NCBI RefSeq assembly: GCF_003688855.1
Contig: NZ_REFW01000002.1
Span: 682,001-746,000, forward strand
Length of the DNA stretch: 64,000 nucleotides
Source: Tessaracoccus antarcticus
GTDB taxonomy: Bacteria; Actinomycetota; Actinomycetes; Propionibacteriales; Propionibacteriaceae
Reading direction: 5' to 3'
Part shown: positions 17,198 to 25,326 of the stretch, piece by piece
How the letters are laid out: the number at the start of each line of letters is the position of its first letter
Numbering within the stretch: position 1 is the first letter of the stretch
Made by a program: the position numbers and the translations under genes
The notes under the pieces: generated by a model
What the model saw: only the letters and a program-made list of their open reading frames with translations
Databases searched by the model: none
Told to the model about the DNA's origin: nothing

Positions 17198-17356
17198 TCA
17201 GTCGGTGGTCGAGTGGTCGTCGTCGATGGGTTCCGGATCTCCCGCTTGCACGAGATCGCGCTGTGCGGGCTCCTCCAGAGGCGGAGTGGTACCCGTCAGT
17301 TCCTCCACGAGTCGCTGCTCGGTTGCTGCCTGGTTGATCGGCATCTGCTCTGTCAT
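17198..17356 (-). CDS. Small acidic protein, 52 residues
   Basis: Short ORF with a TGGAGT ribosome binding site 6 nt before ATG 17356 on the minus strand. The protein (MTEQMPINQAATEQRLVEEL at the start) is soluble, acidic and proline-containing, with no recognised domain. It follows the DUF4870 gene after a strong hairpin. Codon use is normal for the window. Unknown function; coding status moderately supported. Confidence 0.5.
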   Translation of the reverse strand: MTEQMPINQAATEQRLVEELTGTTPPLEEPAQRDLVQAGDPEPIDDDHSTTD

Positions 17357-17388
17357 GACGACTCCAGTTCTGTGGTGCTTGGTGCCGA

Positions 17389-17416
17389 CGTTGGGGGCGA
17401 TTTCTCGCCCCCAACG
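17389..17416 (-). terminator. Hairpin after DUF4870 gene
   Basis: A perfect 12-bp stem CGTTGGGGGCGA/TCGCCCCCAACG (17389-17400 and 17405-17416) with a TTTC loop, 5 nt after the stop of the upstream minus-strand gene. No T-run. Confidence 0.7.
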
Positions 17417-17421
17417 CTGAC

Positions 17422-18279
17422 TCACTTGATGAAGCGGAATGTCAGCGGGAAGCGGTAGACGCGCCCGTTGCCGTACTCCTCAGTGCCCTTCATGGCGCCG
17501 ATGATTGCCATGACGAACAACACGATGGAGCCAATGCCGCCGACGATCCATCCCACGATCGGAATGGCCGTGACGGCGCCGACGATCACACGGGTGATGT
17601 TGAAGTTGAGAAGCTCCTTGGTGTGCTCATCCACCAACTGGTTCTTGTCACGCTCGGTGAGGAAGAAGATCAGGGACGGAATCCAGGAGAAGAACACGCT
17701 GAGCCAGTAGTCCAGTTGGAGCGTGCTGCGGCCCTGCTCTGTGGGTCCCACGAGCCAGTTCGGGTTGTTCTGACCTGTGGGCATGGGTGCGTAGCCTCCG
17801 GTGTAGGGCTGCTGAGGCATGCCCCCCATGGGAGGTCCAGCCTGGTAGTTCTGGCCGGGGTAGGGGGACTGCTGTCCCGCACCGGGGCCACCGGCCCAGG
17901 GGGCCTGCTGGCCCTGGGCGGGGTTTCCGTAGGGCGGCTGCTGGCCCTGGCCGTACGGTGGCTGAGGGGCAGCGGAGCTGCCAATGTTTTGTCCGGTCTC
18001 CCACCACTTCGCCTCCGGGGCTTCGTCGGTGCCGGTGGCACTCGGAGCGTCGCCCAGTGAAGCGTCCAGAAGCGGTGTTGCGTCCGGGGCGCTGGCGTGG
18101 GGGGCCGACTCCTCGTTCACCTGTCCGGTGGTTGTCGGGACTTCCCAGTCGCTGTCCTGCGTGGAGGAGGAGGTGTCATAGCTGGGCTCTGAATATCCGG
18201 GCTGATATTCAGGGCTGATTGCCTCGTCTGGAAGGCCGTTCTGGCCATCATCTGACGGGGTGTGAGGATCGTTTGTCAT
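17422..18279 (-). CDS. DUF4870 membrane protein with Pro/Gln-rich N-terminus
   Basis: 285-residue protein. The first 180 residues are low-complexity (Pro, Gln, Gly, acidic) with PYGQGQQPPYG-like repeats and are probably disordered in the cytoplasm. The C-terminal DUF4870 domain (about 185-285) has hydrophobic helices and HTKELLNFNITRVIVGAV. Function unknown. A GAAGGGA ribosome binding site precedes ATG 18279. Confidence 0.8.
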   Translation of the reverse strand: MTNDPHTPSDDGQNGLPDEAISPEYQPGYSEPSYDTSSSTQDSDWEVPTTTGQVNEESAPHASAPDATPLLDASLGDAPSATGTDEAPEAKWWETGQNIGSSAAPQPPYGQGQQPPYGNPAQGQQAPWAGGPGAGQQSPYPGQNYQAGPPMGGMPQQPYTGGYAPMPTGQNNPNWLVGPTEQGRSTLQLDYWLSVFFSWIPSLIFFLTERDKNQLVDEHTKELLNFNITRVIVGAVTAIPIVGWIVGGIGSIVLFVMAIIGAMKGTEEYGNGRVYRFPLTFRFIK

Positions 18280-18334
18280 GATCGGTCCCTTCTGTCGAGG
18301 AACACGCTAGCGGTGATGCCCAGCGTGTGACCGA

Positions 18335-19795
18335 TTACCCATCAACCATATCCACATTGCCGTGGGTGAGCTCTCCTGCAATGAGCGTGATCAGAGAATT
18401 CTGCGTTGTGAAGTTGCCCTGCTCCAACTGGGCCGGACCCTGAGTCAGCAATGCAAGATCGGCCGGTTGCCCCACGGCAACGCGGGTGCGGGTGCACGCG
18501 GCGAGCGCCTCCGCAGGAGTCAGTCCCTGCCCGGGTCGGTGCGGACGGTTCACCGCGACGTCCATGGCCAACCACGGGTCGAGCGGAGAGACGGGTGCGT
18601 CCGAGCCGAGCGTGAGCCGGGCACCCGCGTCGACGAGGGCCCGCAGCGGAAAAGCGCGGTCGGTGGACGTCGGCCACACCTCGTCCAGCACAGCCTCGTC
18701 CTCCAGGAGATGGGCGGGCTGAACGCTCGCGCCGACACCGAGGTTCGCAAACCGGGGGAGGTCGTCGGGATGGATCAGCTGGGCGTGCTCGATGGTCCCA
18801 ACGGCACCTGAGCGTTCGAACGCATCCAGTGCATCGCGGCAGGCCAGATCACCGATTGCGTGTATCGCACCCTGGATTCCGCTGCGCCCCGCCCGCGAGA
18901 GGAGTTCCAGCATCTCCTCCGGCGAATGGTTTGCCACCCCGTTCGGCGATCCAGCGATCGGATGCGGGTAGGGGGCCAGACAATGTGCGGTCAGTGAGCT
19001 GAGCGAGCCGTCGGAGATGACCTTCAGCGGCCCCACCCGCAACCTGTCACCCAGTTGGGTCCCAGTGCGCATGCCCAGGCCGATGAGTCGGTCCAGGTCC
19101 TCGGGGTAGGTGGCCACATCAACTCGCACCAGCGACCGACCGCCCTCGAGACGGCGCAGCCAACTGCCGATACCCCACTGCATCTCCATGTCCACGACAC
19201 CAACGACGCCCATCGCCGCTGCGCGACGCTCCGCACCCCGGACGAGCGCGTCAACGTGGGTCGTCTCCGTGCGCATGAGATGCACCATGGCATCGAACGC
19301 CTCCTCCTCCCTGAGTAGTCCCGTTGGATGTTGGGATGCGCCGACGGCTGTCAGGCCAGCTGTGTTGCACCAGAGGGAGTGGAGGTCGCCCGCGATCAAC
19401 GCTATGGGCTCAAGGGAGAGGGCATCCAGGGCATCGGCACTGGGCTGCACGGGCCACGTGGCACTGCGATAGCCGAACCCCACCAGGAGACCATCGTCCC
19501 GGCGAGTCACCAACTCCTGGCGAACGCGATCGAAGATTTCGGCCAGATCAGCGTCAGCAGGGAGTTGAAGACACTCTGCCAGCAGCGCATGTGTGCTGAA
19601 GTGGACGTGCGCATCCCACAGGCCGGGCACCAGCACTGCGCCGTCGGCGTCGATTCCACCTGTCCGTACACCGGTGTGGGGCCTGACAGCGGTGATGCGA
19701 CCGTGGCTGACGTCGACGTCGACCAGTTCCGAGTCGACCGGATCAGAGCACGCGGGAATCAGCCGCGCCCGGCGGATGGTCACATCGCTTGTCAC
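18335..19795 (-). CDS. YtcJ-like metal-dependent amidohydrolase
   Basis: 486-residue protein of the amidohydrolase superfamily (Amidohydro_3). It has the metal-binding DAHVHF, LKVISDGSL (lysine position), HAIGD, a histidine in GTIEHAQ and the catalytic aspartate in LGSDAPVSPLDP, so the active site looks intact. Substrate unknown; relatives are annotated as exoenzyme-regulatory or N-substituted formamide deformylases. GGAGG on the minus strand selects GTG 19795. It is back to back with an aldo/keto reductase gene; a functional link is not shown. Confidence 0.85.
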   Translation of the reverse strand: MTSDVTIRRARLIPACSDPVDSELVDVDVSHGRITAVRPHTGVRTGGIDADGAVLVPGLWDAHVHFSTHALLAECLQLPADADLAEIFDRVRQELVTRRDDGLLVGFGYRSATWPVQPSADALDALSLEPIALIAGDLHSLWCNTAGLTAVGASQHPTGLLREEEAFDAMVHLMRTETTHVDALVRGAERRAAAMGVVGVVDMEMQWGIGSWLRRLEGGRSLVRVDVATYPEDLDRLIGLGMRTGTQLGDRLRVGPLKVISDGSLSSLTAHCLAPYPHPIAGSPNGVANHSPEEMLELLSRAGRSGIQGAIHAIGDLACRDALDAFERSGAVGTIEHAQLIHPDDLPRFANLGVGASVQPAHLLEDEAVLDEVWPTSTDRAFPLRALVDAGARLTLGSDAPVSPLDPWLAMDVAVNRPHRPGQGLTPAEALAACTRTRVAVGQPADLALLTQGPAQLEQGNFTTQNSLITLIAGELTHGNVDMVDG

Positions 19796-19900
19796 TCTGG
19801 CCTCCCACGCCCGATCGCCCCGAAGCCTATTGCCTGCGGGGAGGTAACTGCGTTCCGTGCTTCAGCCCGGACGACACCGGCACAACATACTGTGAAGACC

Positions 19901-20788
19901 ATGGCGAACATGAGAAGGATAGGTCGGTTCAACGTCTCGCCGATCGGCATGGGCGCGACTCCGTTGTCGTCGGTGAAAAGTACCCCGCCCTCCCGGGAGA
20001 TGGCGGTCGCAACGGTCCACGCCGCCCTGGACTCCGGCATCACACTGATAGACACCGCCGACATCCACGGCCCCACCTGGGAGGCGATGGGGGAGAACGA
20101 GTCCATCGTGGCGGAGGCCCTGCGGACGTACGGCCGGGACACCACGGGTGTGGTCGTGGCCACGAAGGGTGGTGTCACCCGAGGTCCCGGGGAGCGCATG
20201 GGGCGCGACGGCTCGGCCGGCTACCTGCGGCATGCGGCGGAGCAGTCCATGGTGCGGCTCGGCGTCGAGCGACTGGACGTGTACTACTGGCACCGGCCGG
20301 ATCGGAGCCGGCCATACGCTGAGGGCGTCGAAGCCCTGGCCCAGATGCAGGCCGACGGCCTCATCGCAGAGATCGGGATCTCGAACGTCAACGTCGAGGA
20401 GATTCAGGTGGCCATCGATGTGCTCGGGGAGGGCGGTCTGGCTGCTGTACAGAACCAGCTCTCGCCTCGCTTCAATCACACGAGCAAGCCCGAACTCGAC
20501 TTCTGCGGCGAGCACGGAATCGCCTTCGTGGCGTTTTCGCCGCTCGGGGGGATTCGGGGGAACGGCGCCTACGTGGTCCGTCAGCGCCCGGTCATCACCG
20601 AGGTGGTGGGACGACATCACGGCATCAGCCCCCAGCGGGTGATCCTCGCGTGGGAGTTGGCGCTGGGAAACCACGTCATCCCCATCCCGGGGGCATCGCG
20701 TCCGGCCACCATCATCGACTCCGCGCGGGCCATGACCCTGACGCTCGATCCAGAGGACCTGCGCATCCTCAACGAAGAACTTCTGTGA
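19901..20788 (+). CDS. Aldo/keto reductase family protein, Tyr replaced by His
   Basis: 295-residue TIM-barrel protein. Family landmarks are LIDTADIHGP (50-58), VVVATKGG (catalytic Lys), YYWHRPD (catalytic His), GISNVN and a C-terminal GASRPATI NADP-binding region. The tetrad tyrosine, which normally follows DTAD-x, is histidine here (H56), so activity may be altered or the protein may have another role. ATG 19901 is chosen because the longer frame from 19328 runs antisense through the amidohydrolase. CATACT at 19886-19891 is a possible -10. Confidence 0.85.
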   Translation: MANMRRIGRFNVSPIGMGATPLSSVKSTPPSREMAVATVHAALDSGITLIDTADIHGPTWEAMGENESIVAEALRTYGRDTTGVVVATKGGVTRGPGERMGRDGSAGYLRHAAEQSMVRLGVERLDVYYWHRPDRSRPYAEGVEALAQMQADGLIAEIGISNVNVEEIQVAIDVLGEGGLAAVQNQLSPRFNHTSKPELDFCGEHGIAFVAFSPLGGIRGNGAYVVRQRPVITEVVGRHHGISPQRVILAWELALGNHVIPIPGASRPATIIDSARAMTLTLDPEDLRILNEELL

Positions 20789-20806
20789 GCGGATCGAGGG
20801 GAGCGC

Positions 20807-21142
20807 TCAGGGATTTCCTCGTTGCCGAAAGGCGAAAGCGAAGTTGACCATCACGATGCCGATCCAGCAGACGATGGCCATGAACACGCTGCCGTTCCCC
20901 AGCGCAATGGCCGTCAGGGGGATCGCCATGACCAATGACACGATGCCGATGGCCAGACGCCCTCCGTTGCTCTCAGGGCGCGGCACCGGCTTCTGGTGCT
21001 CCATCCAGGTCTGGCGCTGAACTTCAGCAATGATCTTCTGCGCGAACGAGTCCACGAGTGCTGGCTCCATGCCCGGGCCGAGTTCCTGGCGTGCTGCGAG
21101 CAGCGATTCCATCTCCTCGCGGTCAATAGGATTCTGGCTCAT
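20807..21142 (-). CDS. Small membrane protein, 111 residues
   Basis: The N-terminal half is a soluble helical segment (REEMESLLAARQELGPGMEP) of a kind common in small actinobacterial membrane proteins. The C-terminal half holds two membrane helices (about 65-85 and 88-105). Function unknown. TAGCCT lies 6 nt before the ATG, so it may be leaderless. It converges with the aldo/keto reductase gene, with 18 nt between stops. Confidence 0.72.
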   Translation of the reverse strand: MSQNPIDREEMESLLAARQELGPGMEPALVDSFAQKIIAEVQRQTWMEHQKPVPRPESNGGRLAIGIVSLVMAIPLTAIALGNGSVFMAIVCWIGIVMVNFAFAFRQRGNP

Positions 21143-21148
21143 GGCAAC

Positions 21149-21154
21149 AGGCTA
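21149..21154 (-). promoter_or_regulatory. Candidate -10 element, leaderless membrane-protein gene
   Basis: TAGCCT on the minus strand, 6 nt before ATG 21142. Confidence 0.45.
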
Positions 21155-21201
21155 ACCCCTGCGGCTTCCCGCGTGGAGGCTGGGTGGTGTAGTCATGGGG
21201 C

Positions 21202-21924
21202 ATGAATGACATCGCAGCCAACCTCGCGACCATCGAACACCGGATCGCCGACGCGGCCGCACGGGCCGGTCGCTCCTCCCGTGAGGTGCGCTTGCTGCCG
21301 GTGTCCAAGACCAAGCCGCCCGAGGTGATACTGGCCGCCCACGCAGCCGGTTACACACGCTTTGGTGAGAACAAGGTCCAGGAGGCCTCCGCCAAGGCTG
21401 AAGCCCTCGCTGACGTCGCGGACATTGAATGGGCCGTCATCGGACACCTTCAGACCAACAAGGCCAGGGACGTCGCACGCTTCGCCACGGAGTTTCAGGC
21501 GCTGGACTCGTTGCGCGTGGCCAAGGAGTTGGACAAGCGCCTCCACAGTGAGGGGCGACGTCTCGAGGTGCTCGTGCAGGTCAATTCTTCCGACGAGGAC
21601 CAGAAGTTCGGCCTGCCCCCATCCGAAGTGCTGGCGTTCACCCGCGAACTGGCCGCCTTCGACGCTCTCGACGTGCGAGGGCTCATGACCTTGGCGCTGT
21701 TCAGCGACGACCACGCACGGGTTGCGGCCTGCTTCGCCACGATGGGGCAGGTGCAGCGGGAACTGCGCGACGCCGACGGAGAGGGCTGGGCGGAGCTGTC
21801 GATGGGTATGTCGGGCGACTTCGAACTGGCCATCGAACACGGCGCCACCTGCGTCCGCGTGGGGCAAGCGATTTTCGGTGCTCGTCTGGACCCCAACGAC
21901 TACTGGCCCGGCATCCAGGGCTGA
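21202..21924 (+). CDS. YggS family PLP-binding protein
   Basis: 240-residue pyridoxal-phosphate homeostasis protein with an alanine-racemase-like barrel. The PLP lysine is in LLPVSKTKP, and the family hallmarks FGENKVQE, IGHLQTNK and LSMGMSGDFELAIEHG are intact. It buffers cellular PLP rather than catalysing a known reaction. In many actinobacteria it sits in the division cluster near ftsZ and sepF; here it is elsewhere, followed at 9 nt by a DUF488 gene. Confidence 0.93.
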   Translation: MNDIAANLATIEHRIADAAARAGRSSREVRLLPVSKTKPPEVILAAHAAGYTRFGENKVQEASAKAEALADVADIEWAVIGHLQTNKARDVARFATEFQALDSLRVAKELDKRLHSEGRRLEVLVQVNSSDEDQKFGLPPSEVLAFTRELAAFDALDVRGLMTLALFSDDHARVAACFATMGQVQRELRDADGEGWAELSMGMSGDFELAIEHGATCVRVGQAIFGARLDPNDYWPGIQG

Positions 21925-21933
21925 GGAGGAACC

Positions 21934-22452
21934 GTGTTGTTCACGATCGGGCACTCGACCCATCCACTGGACGAGTTCGTGGCACTCCTGCAGTCCCACG
22001 GCGTGAACTGGCTCATGGACGTCCGCACCGTCCCACGGTCGCGGACCAATCCCCAGTACAACCTGGACTCCCTACCCGAGGCGTTGACGCCCTTCGGGGT
22101 CGGCCATGAGTACAACAAGGGGCTTGGTGGGCTCCGGCACACCACCGCTGACTCGCCCAACATGGGGTGGCGCAACACCTCATTTCGCGGGTATGCCGAC
22201 TACATGCAGACGCCGGAGTTCGACGCGGCGCTCGAGGTCCTCATCGGGCGGACCGAGGAGAAGACGGTGGCCATCATGTGCGCCGAGGCGGTGTGGTGGC
22301 GGTGTCACCGCTCGATGGTGGCCGAAGCCATGATCGTGCGCGGCCACGCAGTGCAGCACATCATGCCGGACGGTCGCCTCAGCGAGGCGACGCTGCGCCC
22401 CTTCGCCGTCGTGGATGGCACCCGCATCACCTACCCGCCCGTGGAGGAGTAA
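21934..22452 (+). CDS. DUF488 family protein
   Basis: 172-residue soluble protein. FTIGHSTHPLDEFVALL, DVRTVPRSRTNPQYN and the cysteine motif CAEAVWWRCHR are diagnostic of DUF488, a family of unknown function. The start is GTG 21934 with an upstream GAGGAG. It probably shares a transcript with yggS and converges with the Crp/Fnr gene, with 6 nt between stops. Confidence 0.87.
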   Translation: MLFTIGHSTHPLDEFVALLQSHGVNWLMDVRTVPRSRTNPQYNLDSLPEALTPFGVGHEYNKGLGGLRHTTADSPNMGWRNTSFRGYADYMQTPEFDAALEVLIGRTEEKTVAIMCAEAVWWRCHRSMVAEAMIVRGHAVQHIMPDGRLSEATLRPFAVVDGTRITYPPVEE

Positions 22453-22458
22453 GCCAGA

Positions 22459-23175
22459 TCAGCCTGTGGCCAACGACTCCAGAGCGTCCACGTCCAGCAG
22501 GACCGTGGTCCTTCGTGTGTCCGGCGCCACCAACCCCTCCGACTCCAAGCGGGCCAGAGCCCGGCTCAGTGACTCCGGCGTGGTGCCGAGGTACGAGGCC
22601 ACATCCTTCTTGGAGATGGGCCACGTGACCACGGCGCCCCGCGGATCCCTGCGCATGGGTAACTCCAGCAGGTAGTCAGCCAGCCGGGCGGGGACCCCCG
22701 TCGTGTTCAGTGACAGGGCACGCTCTGCTTCATCCAGGCGCTCGCTCAACGTCCTGAGCAACTGCCCGCCGATGCCGGGGTGCAGCGCCATCAGTCGCGT
22801 GAGGTCCCGATGCTGGAAGGTGCACACGGACGTGTCCTCCAGTGCCTCGACGTACACATCGGAGCGCTCGCCCGTGAGGAAGGCGTGTTCCCCCACCACG
22901 TCGCCCGGCTCGGCGAGTCTCACAAGTCGCTCAAGGCCACCCGCCGTCAGTCGCACCACCTTCAGGAGTCCGGCGTGGACCACGAAAAGTTGGGCCAGCG
23001 CGCTCCCTGGGCCGTGGAGGAGTTCGCCCCGCATGACGTGGAGCGGGTGGGCGGACGCGGCCACCGCGACCTGCGCGTCGCCGTCGAGCCGCGCGAACAG
23101 GGGCACCCGCGAGACGCAGGAATCGTGACTCTGCAGAATCGGCAGTTCCTCCATGAGCGCCCCTTCCAAGCCCAT
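22459..23175 (-). CDS. Crp/Fnr family transcriptional regulator
   Basis: 238-residue regulator with a cyclic-nucleotide-like sensor domain (about 20-140, including GDVVGEHAFLTGERSD) and a C-terminal winged helix (about 165-225; SKKDVASYLGTTPESLSRALARL is the recognition region, shown here as TPESLSRALARL). The N-terminus has a single cysteine near SCVSRVP, so a four-cysteine FNR-type iron-sulfur cluster is unlikely. GGAGGAC at 23181-23187 selects ATG 23175 over the upstream start at 23217. The recognition helix ExxSR fits TTGAT-type half-sites, and such a box lies in its own promoter. Confidence 0.9.
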   Translation of the reverse strand: MGLEGALMEELPILQSHDSCVSRVPLFARLDGDAQVAVAASAHPLHVMRGELLHGPGSALAQLFVVHAGLLKVVRLTAGGLERLVRLAEPGDVVGEHAFLTGERSDVYVEALEDTSVCTFQHRDLTRLMALHPGIGGQLLRTLSERLDEAERALSLNTTGVPARLADYLLELPMRRDPRGAVVTWPISKKDVASYLGTTPESLSRALARLESEGLVAPDTRRTTVLLDVDALESLATG

Positions 23176-23188
23176 CAACTGTCCTCCC

Positions 23189-23218
23189 ACGATGGCGATG
23201 AACTTGATGCGTGTCAAG
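23189..23218 (-). promoter_or_regulatory. Promoter with FNR-like box of the Crp/Fnr gene
   Basis: On the minus strand a perfect TTGACA -35 (23212-23217) lies 17 nt before CATCGT (23189-23194). The dyad CTTGATGCGTGTCAAG (23203-23218), close to the FNR consensus TTGAT-N4-ATCAA, overlaps the -35, which suggests autorepression. Confidence 0.6.
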
Positions 23219-23346
23219 ACTGGCTGTGGGGGCGGGCCTCCTCACTCGGATCACATGCACCGAGCCGCATTGATCGACCGACGGAGACGGGAAATGCGTC
23301 CTGGTCCGGGGACTTGCAGGGTGGGGGAGCGAGTCGACAGCGAGGA

Positions 23347-23364
23347 TGTTAACGTGAGTTAACA
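23347..23364 (+). promoter_or_regulatory. Palindromic operator of mntH-mntR
   Basis: TGTTAAC-GTGA-GTTAACA is a perfect 7-bp dyad with a 4-nt spacer, 19 nt before the mntH start. A DtxR-family regulator is encoded in the same operon, so this is the likely MntR site. Confidence 0.65.
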
Positions 23365-23383
23365 CTGTGCGAGAAGGCAGGAC

Positions 23384-24646
23384 ATGACCTCTGTGAAAGC
23401 ACCTGTGCCCATTGCGACGGGCAGGGCGGAACAACCCGAGAAGCGACTGCTGTGGCTGCTCGGTCCCGCATTCGTTGCTTCCATCGCCTACGTGGACCCG
23501 GGGAATGTTGCCGCCAACCTCACCGCCGGTGCCGACTACGGCTACCTGCTCGTGTGGGTCCTTGTGGTGGCCAACGTCATGGCGGTCATTGTTCAGTATC
23601 TGTCGGCGAAGCTGGGGTTGGTCACCGGGAAGAGCCTTCCAGAACTCCTGGGGGAACGGATGCCCAGGGTGGGGCGTCTTCTGTACTGGGGACAGGCCGA
23701 GCTGGTTGCTGCAGCCACAGATCTTGCGGAGGTCATCGGCGGAGCCATCGCCCTTCAGATCCTCTTCGACCTTCCGCTGCTGCTTGGGGGCGCCATCGTC
23801 GGGGTCATCTCCATGCTCATCCTCGGAATCCAGAACAGGAACGGGCAGCGCCCCTTCGAGTTCGTGGTCATGGCGCTGCTGGCCATCATCACCGTCGGCT
23901 TCATGGCCGGACTCGTTGTCAGCCCCGTCAGCTGGTCCGAAACGGCAGCCGGACTGGTGCCACGGTTCGAGGGGTCTCGCACCGTCCTACTGGCGGCCAG
24001 CATGCTGGGCGCCACCGTGATGCCTCACGCCATCTACCTCCACTCCGCACTGTCGAGGGACCGTCATGGGGTGAGCAAGGAACCGGCCCGCATACGGCGG
24101 TTGCTGACGGCCACACGATGGGACGTCGGGTTCGCGCTGGTGATCGCCGGCTCCGTCAACGTCGCCATGCTTCTGCTGGCCGCCGCTTCGCTGCCCGGCG
24201 TTGCTGGCACCGACACCATCGGCGGTGCACATGCGGCCATCGAGTCAGCCCTCGGCCCTGTCGTCGGTGTCATCTTCGGCATCGGACTCCTCGCGTCCGG
24301 CCTCGCTTCGACCTCGGTGGGCTGCTACGCCGGCGCAACCATCATGAAGGGCCTCTTGCACGTCCGCATCTCGTTGCTCGCGCGGCGAGCCGTCACTCTC
24401 ATCCCTGCCCTGATCATCCTGGCCGTCGGTTTCGACCCGACACTGGCCCTGGTCCTGAGCCAGGTGTTCCTGTCCATCGGGATCCCTTTCGCTCTGGTGC
24501 CCCTCGTCTGGTTCACCAGCCGCAAGGACCTCATGGGTCAGTTCGTGAACCATCTGCCAATGCGGCTCGCCGCCGTCGCCGTGACCGCCGCCATCGTCGT
24601 ACTCAACGTGCTGTTGGTCTACCTCACCGTCACGGGACAGCAATGA
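23384..24646 (+). CDS. mntH: Nramp family Mn2+/Fe2+ transporter
   Basis: 420-residue proton-coupled divalent-metal importer with eleven predicted helices. The metal-site motifs are intact: DPGN in helix 1 (AYVDPGNVAANL) and MPH in helix 6 (GATVMPHAIYLHSAL), with the conserved TDLAEVIGGAIAL between them. A GAAGGCAGGA ribosome binding site precedes ATG 23384. It overlaps mntR by 4 bp (ATGA), so transporter and repressor are translated together. Manganese is the inferred main substrate given the regulator. Confidence 0.94.
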   Translation: MTSVKAPVPIATGRAEQPEKRLLWLLGPAFVASIAYVDPGNVAANLTAGADYGYLLVWVLVVANVMAVIVQYLSAKLGLVTGKSLPELLGERMPRVGRLLYWGQAELVAAATDLAEVIGGAIALQILFDLPLLLGGAIVGVISMLILGIQNRNGQRPFEFVVMALLAIITVGFMAGLVVSPVSWSETAAGLVPRFEGSRTVLLAASMLGATVMPHAIYLHSALSRDRHGVSKEPARIRRLLTATRWDVGFALVIAGSVNVAMLLLAAASLPGVAGTDTIGGAHAAIESALGPVVGVIFGIGLLASGLASTSVGCYAGATIMKGLLHVRISLLARRAVTLIPALIILAVGFDPTLALVLSQVFLSIGIPFALVPLVWFTSRKDLMGQFVNHLPMRLAAVAVTAAIVVLNVLLVYLTVTGQQ

Positions 24647-25326
24647 CCGTGGGGGATGGGGACGCACAGATAGACGCGATCACCAGCACCGCCGAGGACC
24701 ATCTCAAGGTGATCTGGGCGGCGCTCGAATGGGGCGGCTCACCCATCACCATCAAGGGACTCGCGGAACGCTTCGGCACCACCCCCGCGTCGGCCTCCAG
24801 CACCGTCAAACGACTCGTGAGGCAGGGACTGTTGGTACACGAACCCTATGGGCCGATCCTGCTCACGGCCGCGGGGGAGCGGCAGGCCGTGATGATGGTG
24901 CGTCGGCACCGGCTCATCGAGACGTTGCTCGTCGAGACACTTGGCTACAGCTGGGACGAGGTCCATGACGAGGCAGAGAACCTCGAACATGCGGCATCCG
25001 ACCTCCTGATCGACCGGATCGACGCCATGCTCGGTAACCCCGACGTTGATCCCCACGGGGATCCCATTCCCGACGGGTCAGGGGTGGTCAGCTACCCCGC
25101 CAGCGCCCGACGACTCGCCGATGCCCTGCCCGGGGAGCACCGTGTCACGCGCATCTCTGACGACAGCTCAGAGTTGCTCTCCCTCCTCGATTCCAGGGGG
25201 GTTCGCAGGGGGGTTGTCGTGACCGTCGTTGGACACAGTGGCCACGGGACGATCATCCGCGTCGGAGCTCGGCAACTGGTCCTGACTTCCGAGGCGGGAC
25301 GCTCCATCATCCTGGTAGACCGCTGA
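24643..25326 (+). CDS. mntR: DtxR/MntR family metal-dependent repressor
   Basis: 227-residue metalloregulator. It has an N-terminal winged helix (residues 12-75; TIKGLAERFGTTPASASSTV), a dimerisation and metal-binding domain (76-145, with HRLIETLLVETLGYSWDEVHDEAENLEHAAS), and a C-terminal SH3-like FeoA-type domain (about 155-227). The three-domain layout is that of DtxR, IdeR and actinobacterial MntR. Co-transcribed with mntH and probably autorepressed through the upstream palindrome. The 3' end overlaps the convergent SulP gene by 159 bp. Confidence 0.93.
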   Translation: MTVGDGDAQIDAITSTAEDHLKVIWAALEWGGSPITIKGLAERFGTTPASASSTVKRLVRQGLLVHEPYGPILLTAAGERQAVMMVRRHRLIETLLVETLGYSWDEVHDEAENLEHAASDLLIDRIDAMLGNPDVDPHGDPIPDGSGVVSYPASARRLADALPGEHRVTRISDDSSELLSLLDSRGVRRGVVVTVVGHSGHGTIIRVGARQLVLTSEAGRSIILVDR

